The position numbers and the translations under genes are program-made. From Pogonophryne albipinna (Eukaryota > Chordata > Actinopteri > Perciformes > Artedidraconidae), in contig CM053253.1 of NCBI GenBank assembly GCA_028583405.1, positions 3,649,513 through 3,713,512 of the forward strand: DNA of 64,000 bases, given 5' to 3'. Positions 11,266 to 22,031 of the stretch are shown here, one piece after another. Below the pieces are notes generated by a model. That model saw nothing but the letters and a program-made list of their open reading frames with translations, did no database searches and was not told the origin of the DNA. Each line of letters opens with the position of its first letter. Position 1 is the first letter of the stretch.

Positions 11266-11853
11266 GTCACTACCCGATCTGCATCCCTGCCCTATCTGCA
11301 GTGCGCATGTGCGAGATGGTCCGCCATATTGGACAACTCCATACGGCAACTCTAATAGGACATTTGACGTCTAGATTTGCATCGTGCATGCGCGAGTCAT
11401 AAACGTCTCAAATATCTATATAAAGATATTTTGTTATTTTATTTTATTTGAAATAAAATGAAGGACATTCACAGTTAATGTAATTAGATATAAATTATGA
11501 ATGTCATACATATTGAATACATTCACAGTCAATATTTCTTCAGTATGTATGATAGCTGTCTAACAGAAGTTAAATCAATTTCTCACTTATTCTGACAATG
11601 TACTTAACCCAATAAAATGACCCAATAAAAGGAGTTGTTCAATAATAGATAAGTCACGTTGTAATAACAATAACTCATCAATATCAGATTAATATTGTCG
11701 GGTTTTTTGAGTGTTCTTTTTCTGCTTTGCCAAACACCACTGTGTCAAGTGTCCTATTAGAGTTGCCGTATGTAGTTGTCAAATATGGCGGACCATCTCG
11801 CACATGCGAACTGCAGATAGGGCAGGGCGGCAGTTCGGGTAGTGACAGTGACA
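11266..11853. mobile_element. Non-autonomous element with about 105-bp inverted ends
   Basis: The left arm begins GTCACTACCCGATCTGC and continues for about 105 bp. The right arm (11743-11853) is its inverse, with conserved GCGAGATGGTCCGCCATATT and CGGCAACTCTAATAGGACA. The interior is A/T-rich without a coding frame. A 6-bp direct repeat CCCGTT flanks it (11260-11265 and 11854-11859), although this lies inside a tandem repeat and so is weaker evidence. Long inverted ends suggest a Mutator- or P-like relative, but I do not assign it. Confidence 0.8.
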
Positions 11854-11994
11854 CCCGTTAGTGTTTACTTCCTGTCTGTCTTCTTCTGCTGTTCCTGTTA
11901 GTGTTTACTTCCTGTCTGTCTTCTTCTGCTGTTCCTGTTAGTGTTTACTTCCTGTCTGTCTTCTTCTGCTGTTCCCTTTAGTGTTTACTTCCTG

Positions 11995-12373
11995 GGTGTT
12001 CCTCAATGTCGAGTATGCTTGCTTGGTAGCACATATCTTGCTTCAGAAGCGAGGCAAGAATACTTCCTAGCCTTGGAAAATCGAAGAGTGGACCAGCGAG
12101 CAAATGTGCAGGTGTGTGTCATATGAGAGGCCCCGCCTTACAGTTTCCGCCACAGATTTTGGGAAATTGGTCCGTGTGCAAAGCATTGTGGGGATTTTAA
12201 GACAGCGGAGTCTACACATGTGCAGCCTCGACATTTCTCGCTACGAGGTACGCCGGGCTCGGTAGAATTCCTAGTATGCTGGACATTGGAACAGTCCTTC
12301 GGTGGGACTCGATGACGTAGTATGCTTGAAATAGTGGCTCTGGAGCAGCTTTCCTCGAAATTGAGAAACGGCC
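11995..12373. mobile_element. 379-bp MITE with CTCAAT-type inverted ends, copy 1
   Basis: The left end GGTGTTCCTCAATGTCGAGT is mirrored by the right end TCCTCGAAATTGAGAAACGG. A sister copy of the same length and content, including GTGCAAAGCATTGTGGGGAT, lies at 53028-53410. A 4-bp CCTG repeat flanks this copy, but inside a tandem array. No coding capacity; superfamily not assigned. Confidence 0.8.
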
Positions 12374-12706
12374 CCTGTCTGTCTTCTTCTGCTGTTCCCT
12401 TTAGTGTTTGCTTCCTGTCTGTCTTCTTCTGCTTATTTCTATGACATCCAGCCAAACGTACACACCATATACATGAATTTCACGCAAACTCAACTGAATC
12501 ACAAGGTCGGTAAATCAAAAGGTGTTTTCTATACTTGCGTGAACTAAGCCTTTAGAAAAAATGTTTTACAAAAACTCTGTTGATTTGTGTAAATTAGCAA
12601 AAGTAAGAGCAGAGATGCATCTGCAATGAAGAGAGTGGTGATTAATGTCACTCTGCAGGGAACTATCAAATTTAAAAAAGTGTCAAAAAGGGAATAAAAA
12701 AGAAGC

Positions 12707-12815
<109 letters not shown>

Positions 12816-12882
12816 TTAACTGTCTAAACGTGTGACAAAGCCAAACCATAAATCTCCTCTCTTTAATTGACTTCAATGGTGT

Positions 12883-12885
<3 letters not shown>

Positions 12886-12949
<64 letters not shown>
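12886..12949. repeat. (CA)n microsatellite, about 64 bp
   Basis: Pure CA. It lies 72 bp from the previous array. The bases before each array and those after it are partly alike (AACCATAAATCT / AACCACAAATCT), suggesting local duplication. Confidence 0.93.
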
Positions 12950-12953
<4 letters not shown>

Positions 12954-13057
12954 GCCTAAACCACAAATCTATCCTTTAGCCTCTAATTATGTGCTGCCTG
13001 TCATGTTATTTCATATCAACATGACACTGTTCTATGTGTGTGTGTCACATGCTTATT

Positions 13058-13166
<109 letters not shown>

Positions 13167-13559
13167 TAATTAGCAGCTGTGTGATTTGTAGCCTACAGGT
13201 CTCAGAAACATCTTCAGTGAGTGCTCTCCACTGAAGAGAGTGCTAACGAAGAGATAGACAGTGATGATTTATGTTTCCTGAATGCAACACTTCGTACGTC
13301 AGCGACAGAGTTTCTCTCCCTGTGTCAATTAGTTTGAGATCTCAGGAAGGAACGGCACGCTCAAAGTTTTAGTCAAATGAACGCACAATATATTTTTTTG
13401 TCTATAGAAGGTCCGGTTGTGATAGACACGGTTCGCCACTGACATATGGTAGTGCTCATCTTCTATCTGTGGAGATGTTGCTACGATGTTTATATTCACA
13501 AAATACAAAATAAAGCGTAGTTATCAACCGTTTATTGGCTACTGGATTGCAGTGAATTC

Positions 13560-14477
13560 CTCTTCTCCTTGTACACAAACTCGCTCCGATCTGTCATTAG
13601 CCCGCATGGTTTTTCATACCACTGCTACGCTGACGACACCCAACTAATTCTGTCCTTTCCCCGCTCAGAGACCCAGGTCGTCGCACGCATCGCTGCTTGT
13701 CTAGCGGACATCTCTCAGTGGATGTCTGCTCATCACCTCAAGCTCAACCTTGACAAGACTGAACTGATTTTCCTTCCGGGAAAAGATTGTCCTACTCTTG
13801 ACCTAACAATCAACATCGGCACCTCTGTTGTTTCCCCGACTCAGACTGCAAGGAATCTGGGTGTGATCCTAGATAACAACTTGTCCTTCACTGCAAACAT
13901 AGCTGCTACAACCCGCTGCTGCAGATACACGCTTTACAACATCAGGAGGATACGTCCCCACCTGACCCAGAAAGCGACACAGGTTCTGGTCCAGGCTCTC
14001 GTCACCTCACGCCTAGACTACTGCAACTCCCTCCTGGCTGGTCTACCTGCATGTGCCATCCGACCGCTGCAGCTCATCCAGAATGCAGCGGCTCGTCCGG
14101 TCTTCAACCTTCCTAAATTCTCCCACACCACGCCGCTCCTCCGCTCCCTTCACTGGCTTCCGGTAACTGCTAGAATCCACTTCAAGACAATGGTACTTGC
14201 GTACCATGCTGCGAATGGATCTGGCCCTTCCTACATCCAGGACATGGTTAAACCGTACACCCCAGCACGTGCACTCCGCTCTGCATCAGCCAAACAGCTC
14301 GCTGCACCCGCACTGCGAAGGGGACCCAAGTTCCCATCAGCAAAAACACGTGGGTTTGCTATCCTGGCTCCAAAATTGTGGAATGAGCTCCCCATTGACA
14401 TCAGGACAGCAGAAAGCTTACACACCTTCCGGCGCAGACTGAAAACTCATCTCTTTCGACTCCACTTCGAGCGATAG
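13560..14477 (+). pseudogene. LINE reverse transcriptase C-terminal part (L2 clade)
   Basis: One uninterrupted frame of 305 codons. It starts LFSLYTNSL, just upstream of the catalytic box YHCYADDTQLILSF, and continues with LKLNLDKTELIFLPG, NLGVILDNNL and RLDYCNSLLAGLP, to a C-terminus containing LHWLPVTARIHFK and FGFAILAPKLWNELP-like sequence (here RGFAILAPKLWNELP). These are hallmarks of the L2/CR1 group. The endonuclease and most of the RT fingers and palm are absent through 5' truncation, so it cannot be autonomous. There is no start codon at the left end, and no stop codon or frameshift from 13560 to the stop, which suggests a fairly young insertion. Confidence 0.92.
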
Positions 14478-14681
14478 AACTATTAACAAAGCACTTATAT
14501 ACTAATAAAGGACTGGCTTATCTAAAGCCAGTTGAGTAGCACTTGAAATGTTTGGCTCTATGAAACCTGATGTACTTATATGATTCTGTTTTCTTCAAGT
14601 TTGTGTCTTCCTGGTCGAATGCACTTATTGTAAGTCCCTTTGGATAAAAGCGTCAGCTAAATGCAATGTACTGTGATGTAT
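13560..14681 (+). mobile_element. 5'-truncated L2-type LINE
   Basis: A non-LTR retrotransposon copy cut at its 5' end within the reverse transcriptase. The insertion is bounded by the 7-bp direct repeat TGAATTC at 13553-13559 and 14682-14688. The 3' part ends TAAGTCCCTTTGGATAAAAG, then CGTCAGCTAAATGCAATGTA, the L2-clade tail that is also found on the tRNA-SINEs of this window. An intact donor could have mobilised those SINEs. Confidence 0.88.
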
Positions 14682-14688
14682 TGAATTC

Positions 14689-15289
14689 GGATGAGACGTC
14701 ACTCACAGTTCCAGCTTCCAATGTAAATGGAAAGCAGCATTAGCTAATCCTTACTGTTAATACAGAACATTCCCTTAATCATAGACGATTTTCTACCCAG
14801 ACAATAAAGTAAACCTTAAAAGCCAGAACTCCAGACTCCACTGATCTTCTCCTCCTTTTGAAACATCTGTTCAAATATGATTCGCACAACATAATTACAA
14901 ACATTATCCTGAAGGCTTTGGCCTCACTTACACCTCCTCTTCACACTGTCATTGACTCTCTCCCACACACGGATCATTATGTGGTTAAACTGAGCAGAGA
15001 TCAGATTAACAGCCTGCTGCTCCTGCTGTAGCATCGCATGTGTTCAAATCTGGAGACGCTTTTTCACTGCCTGCTTTCCCGCTAGAGTCACAGTCGGGGG
15101 AACGGAAGATTACGTTTGTGTCATGGAGGAACAGATTAATTTACACCTTTTCAACATCTGGACAGAAATGAGTCTCGATCTGTCTTTAATGCTCTTTACT
15201 TTCATCGGAAAGCTTTCTGATGCACCCAAGAAATGACTCATTGTGATCAGAGTACAATATTTGTATTGGTCACATGACAGCATTTTCAT
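14689..15289. other. Gene-free segment
   Basis: No gene or recognised repeat. Confidence 0.5.
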
Positions 15290-15680
15290 CTGTTGTCAAG
15301 ATAATTTGGAGAGAAGCTCCCTGAGAACACAGGGATTTAAGCCTTTGCAGACCATTCATATCCACAAAAACCTTTATTACACACATTCAAACAATGTACA
15401 GTCTCAAAATATTGAAGAGACTGTTATTTTGTATATATTGATTGTTGTGGTTTAATTTAGGTCTTAATGTGTGCACATGTACAAATGTGTCTTTGACTGT
15501 GTATATACACACATATTTTTACATTTTATATTCTTTATACATTTGTTTTTATTTTCGGGATTGTGGGAAACAATATTTCGATCTCTCTGTCTGTACACAT
15601 AAACTGGAAGATTGACATTAAAGTTGACTTTGACTACAGGAAGGGAAAAAACAAAAAAAGCTGGTGTCTTTAAAGGCCTG
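15290..15680 (-). mobile_element. TTAA-flanked MITE, partial copy G
   Basis: The 15300-15385 part (GAGAAGCTCCCTGAGAACAC, then GCCTTTGCAGACCATTCATA) and the 15636-15680 part (TACAGGAAGGGAAAAAAC ... GTCTTTAAAGG) match the 5' half of the family seen at 3300-3414. They are separated by about 250 bp of unrelated A/T-rich sequence. The half with the terminal unit is missing. Confidence 0.55.
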
Positions 15681-15694
15681 TTGTAATGATCAGA

Positions 15695-15877
15695 TGTCAA
15701 TTACATTATATTATTACACTTTTATCCAAAGGGACTTACATACTCAATACTGTGGGCAATCTCTACAGGAGCAATTTGGGGTGAAGTGCCTCTGGGACAC
15801 AACGACATGCTGACTGCAGTGGGGTTTGAACCCTGATCCGAACACCAACGCTCTATCCACTTTGCCACACGCCTCCC
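15695..15877 (-). mobile_element. tRNA-derived SINE with L2-type tail
   Basis: On the minus strand the head carries the Pol III A and B boxes (B box close to GGTTCAAACCC) in a tRNA-like context starting GGGAGGCGTGTGGC. The body includes CAGCATGTCGTTGTGTCCC and the tail ends in AAGTCCCTTTGGATAAAAGT. The tail is shared with the L2-type LINE at 13560-14681. Confidence 0.85.
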
Positions 15878-16307
15878 TGAAGCAATGGGACATTCTGGGT
15901 CCTGTTTGGTTTAATGGCTGGACCGGATATCATAATGAATACAGACAGTATTTATAACAGCACTTTAATTATATAACGCAAACATTACATCGTATTAATT
16001 CAGGCTTACAATAGCTGGAGGATGAATACATGCTGATATCAGGCGGACAATTTCAAGAACGTATTTGAATCCTTATTACTGAAATAATCCAGACTGCGTG
16101 AGTTTAGCTTGGCAGTAATCGACTATCCAGAAGGCAAAAGTGATTGAAAACAGATTTCAGCGCTAATGAGTTTCCTCTTTTATGGAGATCTTTACCCTCT
16201 TTGTTTGTTCATCTTTGTTTCTCCTGTAAAACCTGCAGAGACTAAATGTCTGAGCTCTGACGGCACTGAGTGAGTGTTGACACGTGAGCAGCTAGATTTA
16301 TCTTATC

Positions 16308-16467
<160 letters not shown>

Positions 16468-16895
16468 TTTAGGAATATTCAGTTGTCCTTGTTTTAAAGA
16501 GATGCCAACATCCATTTTGTTTTGATGCCTCAGAGTTATATTCAGGAGAGAATCCATAATGTGTGACAAGGACACAGTGAGAATATGTGTGTGTGTGTGT
16601 GTGTTTGGAGTCCTGATAGCCGTCAGATATGACCTGTCACTCAACAATGTCCCGGTGACACACACCCTGCCATCGGAGGTGATGAAGAGAAAAGACGTCT
16701 GAATCGAGGCGCAGCGTGATGGACGCTTCCTGTCACCCTCTGACCTCCGAGTGAGGAGGAGAGGAAAAGGTAGGAGGAGGTGATGGAGGAGAGAGGAGAT
16801 ATGAAAAGAGCTGGAGGGAAAAGAGAAAGGAGGAGAAGGACATGAAATGATAGAGGACGAGAGAAGAGAATATTAACAATGTTAGTGTCCTCTTT

Positions 16896-16965
16896 TGGTC
16901 ATTCTAGATAAGATAATAAATGTATTGATCCCCGAGGGGAAATCATGTGTTGCAACAGCACAAAG
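16896..16965 (-). repeat. LINE-like 3' tail
   Basis: CTAGATAAGATAATAAATG is followed by TATTGATCCCCGAGGGGAAA. This is the inverse of a common fish LINE 3' end with ATCTT-type repeats. No coding part is attached. Confidence 0.45.
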
Positions 16966-17274
16966 AAAGAAATATGTAAAGGTACGTTGATAAAGGTGAA
17001 ACTAAATATAGAAATAATAACAGGTAGAAGTAATAAAGAGCAATAGTCAAAATAACAATGCAATCATTATGCAAATAGTACTGTGTTAAAGAAGTGGTTA
17101 ATATTTAATTTACCTAACTGACTAAACTAGTTGATTTGTATTTATTTATTTATAAGCATAACTTTCCTCCCAAGCTATAGGCCTAAATAAAATTCATATT
17201 TCTTGTGAAAAACAATAACTTGATTTTTAAATGATTCAAAAGAAGTTTGCATGAGACTCCTCCAAACTATCAAT

Positions 17275-18162
17275 CGCGTCACACTGTCCCGAAATTGACA
17301 CCCGATGGACACACGAATATGGAATTGTGAATTTCGCACGAAGATGGCCCCGAACCACACACGAAGGCAACATGTACATTACATTTAAGACATACAACTG
17401 CAACGAAAGTAACAACAACAATTATGTTACAGTACTATGATACTGTACTGATATGTTCAGACTTTGTTCTTTACTTTATCCGTCTTTATATGTAGAAGAT
17501 ATTAAGTTTTCTCCGTCATGTTGTTTCCATAGCAACAACAACTTCCTGTCAACTCGCCAATTATATCCTTTTCAGTTTCACAGAACACAAATTGGGTTAT
17601 TTACATAATATGTTTACATGATTTTGTTGTGCAATTAAACAACACGATAAAGGAAATGTTGAAATTCGGCTGTGATCGTAACAACATCGGGCCATTCGTG
17701 AGGGCATCTTAAGCCATCGTATGACCGTCGGTGGAGTTTCTCAGGCTCCGGCAGCAACTTCGGGAGCGGTGGCAAAACCTTGCGAAGGTTCATTTTTGGG
17801 TTGAATTTGTGTGTCAATGTTGCCCTTCGTAAGGCCATCGTGAGGGCATCTTGTCAAATAGTCTTTACTTCGTGTTATCATCGGTGCCATCGGGCATTCG
17901 CCCCGATCAGAGTGAGGGCGAATGCCCGATGGCATTGATGATAACACGAAGATGACACGATTTGACAAGATGCCCTCACGAGTGCCTTACGAAGTTGCCG
18001 CTCACAAAGTTACTGCCAGAGCCTGAGAAACTCCACCGGCGGTCATACGATGGCTTAAGATGCCCTCACGAATGGCCCGATGTTGTTACGATCAGAGCTG
18101 AATTTGAACATTTCCTTTATCGTGTGTCCATCGGGTGTCAATTTTGGGACAGTGTGACGCGG
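17275..18162. mobile_element. Foldback element (large inverted repeat)
   Basis: The arms run inward from CGCGTCACACTGTCCC (17275) and GGGACAGTGTGACGCG (to 18161) to a 10-12 base loop at about 17905-17915. The inner stem pairs GCCATCGGGCATTCGCCC with its inverse at about 17916-17934. Shared arm blocks include ATCGGGCCATTCGTGAGGGC, GCCATCGTATGACCG and GAGTTTCTCAGGCTC. The left arm is longer: it has an extra segment of about 50 bp near 17760-17820 and a 325-bp insertion at 17317-17641. No coding frame. Foldback transposons have this arrangement; the family is not identified. Confidence 0.85.
17317..17641. mobile_element. 325-bp insertion in the left arm of the foldback
   Basis: The right arm reads continuously CCTTTATCGTGTGTCCATCG, whereas the left arm is broken at this point. 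The break is bordered by the 6-bp direct repeat ACACGA (17311-17316 and 17642-17647). The inserted sequence is A/T-rich, has no obvious inverted ends and is not recognised. Confidence 0.65.
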
Positions 18163-18609
18163 GCTTTATAGAATAACTTGCTTTCGTTCTATTGTAAATA
18201 TGATACAAAACAGAATAAACAGGATATTTGAGAGGCTAATTTCTACATTTTCTGACATTATTGCATGAAAAATTACTGTAAAAACTAATGAAATTACAAG
18301 CATGTTGGCATTCATGTTTAGTTGTATTCATTGTTTTAATATCAACATTACAGGAGCATCAGTATTTGTAAAATATTCATCCACAATGACCGGATACACT
18401 GTGTTCAGTATTCGTAGCAAAATGTTAATGTACAACTCCTGAGAAGGGGATGATAAGAGGGGAGAAGAGGGTAAAGAAAACCCATTACATTAACGATAAG
18501 AAGATAAGGGAAGTGAAGAGGAGAAGTTCAAAAAGATGAGATAAGAGAGGAGTAACTGAAGGAGAGGAAGGAGGAGGAAAGAGGACGATAAGTTGGAGGG
18601 AAATGGAAT

Positions 18610-18843
18610 TCAAGATAATGTTTTTGAGCAGCGGGAAAGAAAGTTTTCCACCTCCATCCATCCATCCATCTTCTCCCGCTTATCCGTGGTCGGGTCGCGG
18701 GGGTAGCAGTTCCAGCAGAGAGCCCCAAACTTTCTTTTCCCCTCATCAACCAGCTCTGACTGGGGGATCCCAAGGCGCTCCCAGGGCAGCAAAGAGATAT
18801 AATCCCTCCACCTGGTCCTAGGTCTACCCCTATATAGAGGCAA
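18610..18843 (-). pseudogene. Rex3-like C-terminal tail fragment
   Basis: Reads YRGRPRTRWRDYISLLPWER, then LGIPQSEL and LCWNCYPRDPTT. This is the GRPRTRWRDY motif that ends the ORF in this LINE family. About 100 bp of unrelated sequence (18844-18950), including a perfect 10-bp stem-loop, replaces the residues that should join it to the RT. Confidence 0.8.
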
Positions 18844-18888
18844 TGGACGTCCACTCTCGTGAGACGTCCGACAGTGGTCGGACGTCGT

Positions 18889-20006
18889 TTACTTGGTGGT
18901 TACCCAAAGTGAAAGACCTAATTTTACCCAGGAATAAGTGTTTGAAACGTGGAGGAGGAGCGGTTCAACTCCGAGTCCCTCCCGGATGACTGAACTTCTC
19001 ACCTTATCCCTAAGGGAGACACCAGCCACCCTGCGGAGAAAACCCATCTCGGCCGCTTGTATCCGCAATCTCGTCCTTTCGGTCATGACCCATCCTTCAT
19101 GACCATAGGTGAGGGTAGGAACGAAAATGGCCCGGTAGACAGAGAGCTTTGCCTTCTGGCTCAGCTCCCTTTTCGTCACAACGGTGCGGTAAAGCGACTG
19201 CAGTACCGCTCCCGCTGCTCCGATTCTCTGGCCCATCTCACGCTCCATTGTTCCCTCACTTGAGAACAAGACCCCGAGATACTTGAACTCCTTCACTTGG
19301 GGTAAGGACTCATTCCCTACTTGGAGTGGACAGTCCATCGGTTTCCTGCTGAGAACCATGGCCTCAGATTTGGAGGTGCTGATCCTCATCCCAGCCGCTT
19401 CACACTCGGTTGCGAACCGATCCAGTGAGTGCTGACCGATGAAGCCATTAGAACCACATCATCTGCAAAAAGCAGTGGTGCAATCCTTAGTCCACCGAAC
19501 TGCAGACCCCCCCCCCCCCCACCCCCACGACTACGCCTCGAAATCCGATCCATGTATATTACAAACAGGATTGGTGACAAAGCGCAGCCCTGGCGGAGGC
19601 CAACCCTCACCGGAAATGGGTCCGACTTACTGCCGAGGACCCGGACACAGCAATCGCTTTGGGAGTACAGAGATTGGATGGCCCTGAGTAGAGACCCCCT
19701 CACCCCATACTCCTGCAGCACCTCCCACAGTAACTCCCTGGGAACTTGGTCATACGCCTTCTCCAAGTCTACAAAACACATGTAGACCGGATAAGCGTAT
19801 TCCCAGGCCCCCTCCAGGATCCTTGCGAGAGTACAAAGCTGATCCGTCATTCCACGACCAGGACGGAATCCGCATTGTTCCTCCTCAATCTGAGGTTCAG
19901 ATGCCTCTGTAATTGGCATACACTCCTGAGGTGTCGGACAGTTTTCCAGAACAACTTTGGTGCCGCCCGAAAGTCCTTTTCCATGTCTTCTCCGAACTTC
20001 TCCCAC
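18889..20006 (-). pseudogene. Rex3-like reverse transcriptase, internally deleted
   Basis: From about 19910 leftwards the frame reads [55 protein letters not shown] and LLFADDVVLMAS, the middle RT blocks with the catalytic FADD box. At 19389 it continues in a second frame: MRISTSKSEAMVLSRKP, FKYLGVLFSSEG, ELSQKAKLSVYRAIFVPTLT and YGHEGWVMTERTR. The endonuclease-to-RT linker and first RT blocks are missing: sequence jumps from FWKTVRHLR to the [12 protein letters not shown] block within about 30 bp, whereas relatives have well over 100 residues there. After VEPLLLHV the frame runs into foreign sequence. Confidence 0.85.
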
Positions 20007-21287
20007 ACCCGCTGCTTTGCCTCGGCCACGGATGAGGCTGCTGCCCTTCGGGCCTGTCGGTACCTTGCAACTGCCTCGGGAGTCCCCCGGGATAACAAAT
20101 CCCTGAAGGCCTCCTTCTTCAGTCGGACGGCTTCCCTGACCACCGGTGTCCCCCAGGAGGTTCGAGGGTTACCGCCCCTTGAAGCGCCTAAGACCTTGAG
20201 ACCACAGATCCCCGCCGCGGCTTCGGCAATAGAAGCTTTGAACACCGACCACTCTGGTTCAATGTCCCCAACCTCCACAGGAATGCCCGAAAAGCTCCGC
20301 CGGAGGTGTGAGTTGAAGGCCTCCTGAACTTGGGCCTCCTCCAGACGTTCCCAGTTCACCCGAACTACACGTTTGAGCTTACCAGGTCTATCCAGAGGCT
20401 TCCCCCGCCACTCGACCCAACTCACCACCAGATGGTCATCAGTTGACAACTCCGCCCCTCTCTTTACCCGCGTGTCCAAAACATACGGCCTCAGGACCGA
20501 TGATACGATAACGAAATCGATCATGGACCTTCTGCCTAGGGTGCTCTGGTACCACGTACACTTATGAGCATCCTTATGTTCGAACATGGTGTTTGTTATG
20601 GCCAATCCATGACTAGCACAGAAGTCCAGTAACAAACCACCACTCCGGTTCAGATCAGGGGGGCCGTTCCTCCCAATCACGCCCCTCCAAGTGTCTCCAT
20701 CATTGCCCACATGTGCGTTGAAGTCTCCCAGCAAGATTAAAGAGTCCCCTTCAGGAGCCCCATACAGGACTCTTTCCAGGGTCTCCAAGAAGGCCGTATA
20801 GTCTGAACTGCTGTTTGGTGCATAAGCACACACAACAGTCAGAGTTTTCCCCCCCCATAACCCACAGGCGTAGGGAGGCGACCCTCTCGTCCACTGGGGT
20901 AAACTCCAAAAACGAAGCACCCAAACGGGGACTTGTGGGTATCCCCACACCCGCCTGGCGCCTCACACCTTGAGCAACTCCGGAGAAGAATAGAGTCCAA
21001 ACCCTATCCAGAAGTAAGGTTCCAGAGCCGACGCTGTGCGTAGAGGTGAGCCCAACCAGATCCAACTGGTAACGCTCCACCTCCCGCACAAACTCCGGCT
21101 CCTTCCCCCCCAGAGAAGTGACGTTCCACGTCCCCAAAGCCAGCTTCTGTCGCCCGGGTCTGATCCGTCGAGACCCTCTGCTTTCACTGCCACCCTGGCA
21201 GCGCACCCGACCCCATCGCTGTTTCCCGTAGGTTGCGTGTTGCCCACGTTGCCTTTTCGGGCTGTGCCCGGATGGGCTCCGTGGCAA
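19985..21287 (-). pseudogene. Rex3-like endonuclease domain, frameshifted
   Basis: The N-terminal part (20860-21287) reads LALGTWNVTSLGGKEPEFV, then ERYQLDLVGLTSTHS. After a frame change at the C-run near 20850 the other part (19985-20850) reads [43 protein letters not shown] and [10 protein letters not shown]. These are the APE-type endonuclease blocks WN, GDFN and the final DH. The usual acidic residue after the first strand is not evident at the LTSTHS position. The endonuclease is followed by a linker ([20 protein letters not shown]). Confidence 0.85.
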
Positions 21288-21449
21288 GCCCGGCCACCAG
21301 ACGCTCGCCGACGAGTCCTCCTTCTGGGCCTGGCTTCACTTCTTGGTTTTCTTTCATGAGGTCTTTTGAACCAATCTTAGTCTGGTTCTTCAGAGAGGTT
21401 TTCCACCTCGTATTGATAAAATATGCCACTTAACAAGTCTCACTTATTT

Positions 21450-21451
<2 letters not shown>

Positions 21452-21539
<88 letters not shown>

Positions 21540-21549
21540 CTGTGTGTGT
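21452..21549. repeat. (TG)n microsatellite
   Basis: About 98 bp with two CTG interruptions. Confidence 0.93.
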
Positions 21550-21747
21550 ATTTCCATCAGTGTTTAACAGTGTGTGAGCTGCTGCTGTGACGAGCGTTGC
21601 CTGAGAGTTAATTAACGATCACTATGAATTTATTTTAACACTCACACACCATCGTTGTTGCCATGGTTACAACATACATCCCCTGCTCTCTCTCTCTCTT
21701 GTCTTTGCGCTGATGTTGGCGGCCCCCGAGAGGACGGACGTCTCTGA

Positions 21748-21748
<1 letters not shown>

Positions 21749-21831
<83 letters not shown>

Positions 21832-21837
21832 ACACAC
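21749..21837. repeat. (CA)n microsatellite
   Basis: About 89 bp with TA and GA interruptions. Confidence 0.93.
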
Positions 21838-21971
21838 GTTCCTGTTTTAGCTACAGCAGCTGTACAGTGCAGAGCCTGTGGACTGTTGCTTAGTAACAGC
21901 TGATTTGGAGCCGCAGCTGATGTCGGCTTTTCAAGTTAAAGCCACTTTTTGGCAACTTTGGAGAGTAAAAG

Positions 21972-21973
<2 letters not shown>

Positions 21974-22014
<41 letters not shown>

Positions 22015-22031
22015 ACACACACACACACACA
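21974..22031. repeat. (CA)n microsatellite joined to a telomere-like repeat
   Basis: About 58 bp of CA with one TA step. It runs directly into the dispersed repeat that follows. Confidence 0.9.

Larger units (their letters stand above)
11198..12434 (+). repeat. 40-bp minisatellite interrupted by two transposons
   Basis: The unit contains AGTGTTTACTTCCTGTCTGT and CTTCTTCTGCTGTTCC. Two copies lie at 11198-11265, three to four at 11854-11994 and about one and a half at 12374-12434. The gaps are filled exactly by the elements at 11266-11853 and 11995-12373. The array therefore existed before both insertions. Confidence 0.88.
18653..21400 (-). mobile_element. Rex3-like (RTE clade) LINE, decayed
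   Basis: Minus-strand non-LTR retrotransposon with endonuclease, then reverse transcriptase, and a 3' tail of GATG units (CCATCCATCCATCCATC on the plus strand at 18654-18670). The GATG tail is a described feature of Rex3. The stretch GGTGACAAAGCGCAGCCCTG near 19573 closely matches a conserved Rex3 RT segment as I remember it. The copy is about 2.7 kb with several frameshifts and at least two internal losses, described in the pseudogene entries. It cannot be active. Confidence 0.85.

Noticed and set aside
19429..20327. Plus-strand frames of 118 and 193 codons
   Set aside because: They are shadows of the minus-strand Rex3-like LINE, whose conserved motifs are unambiguous.
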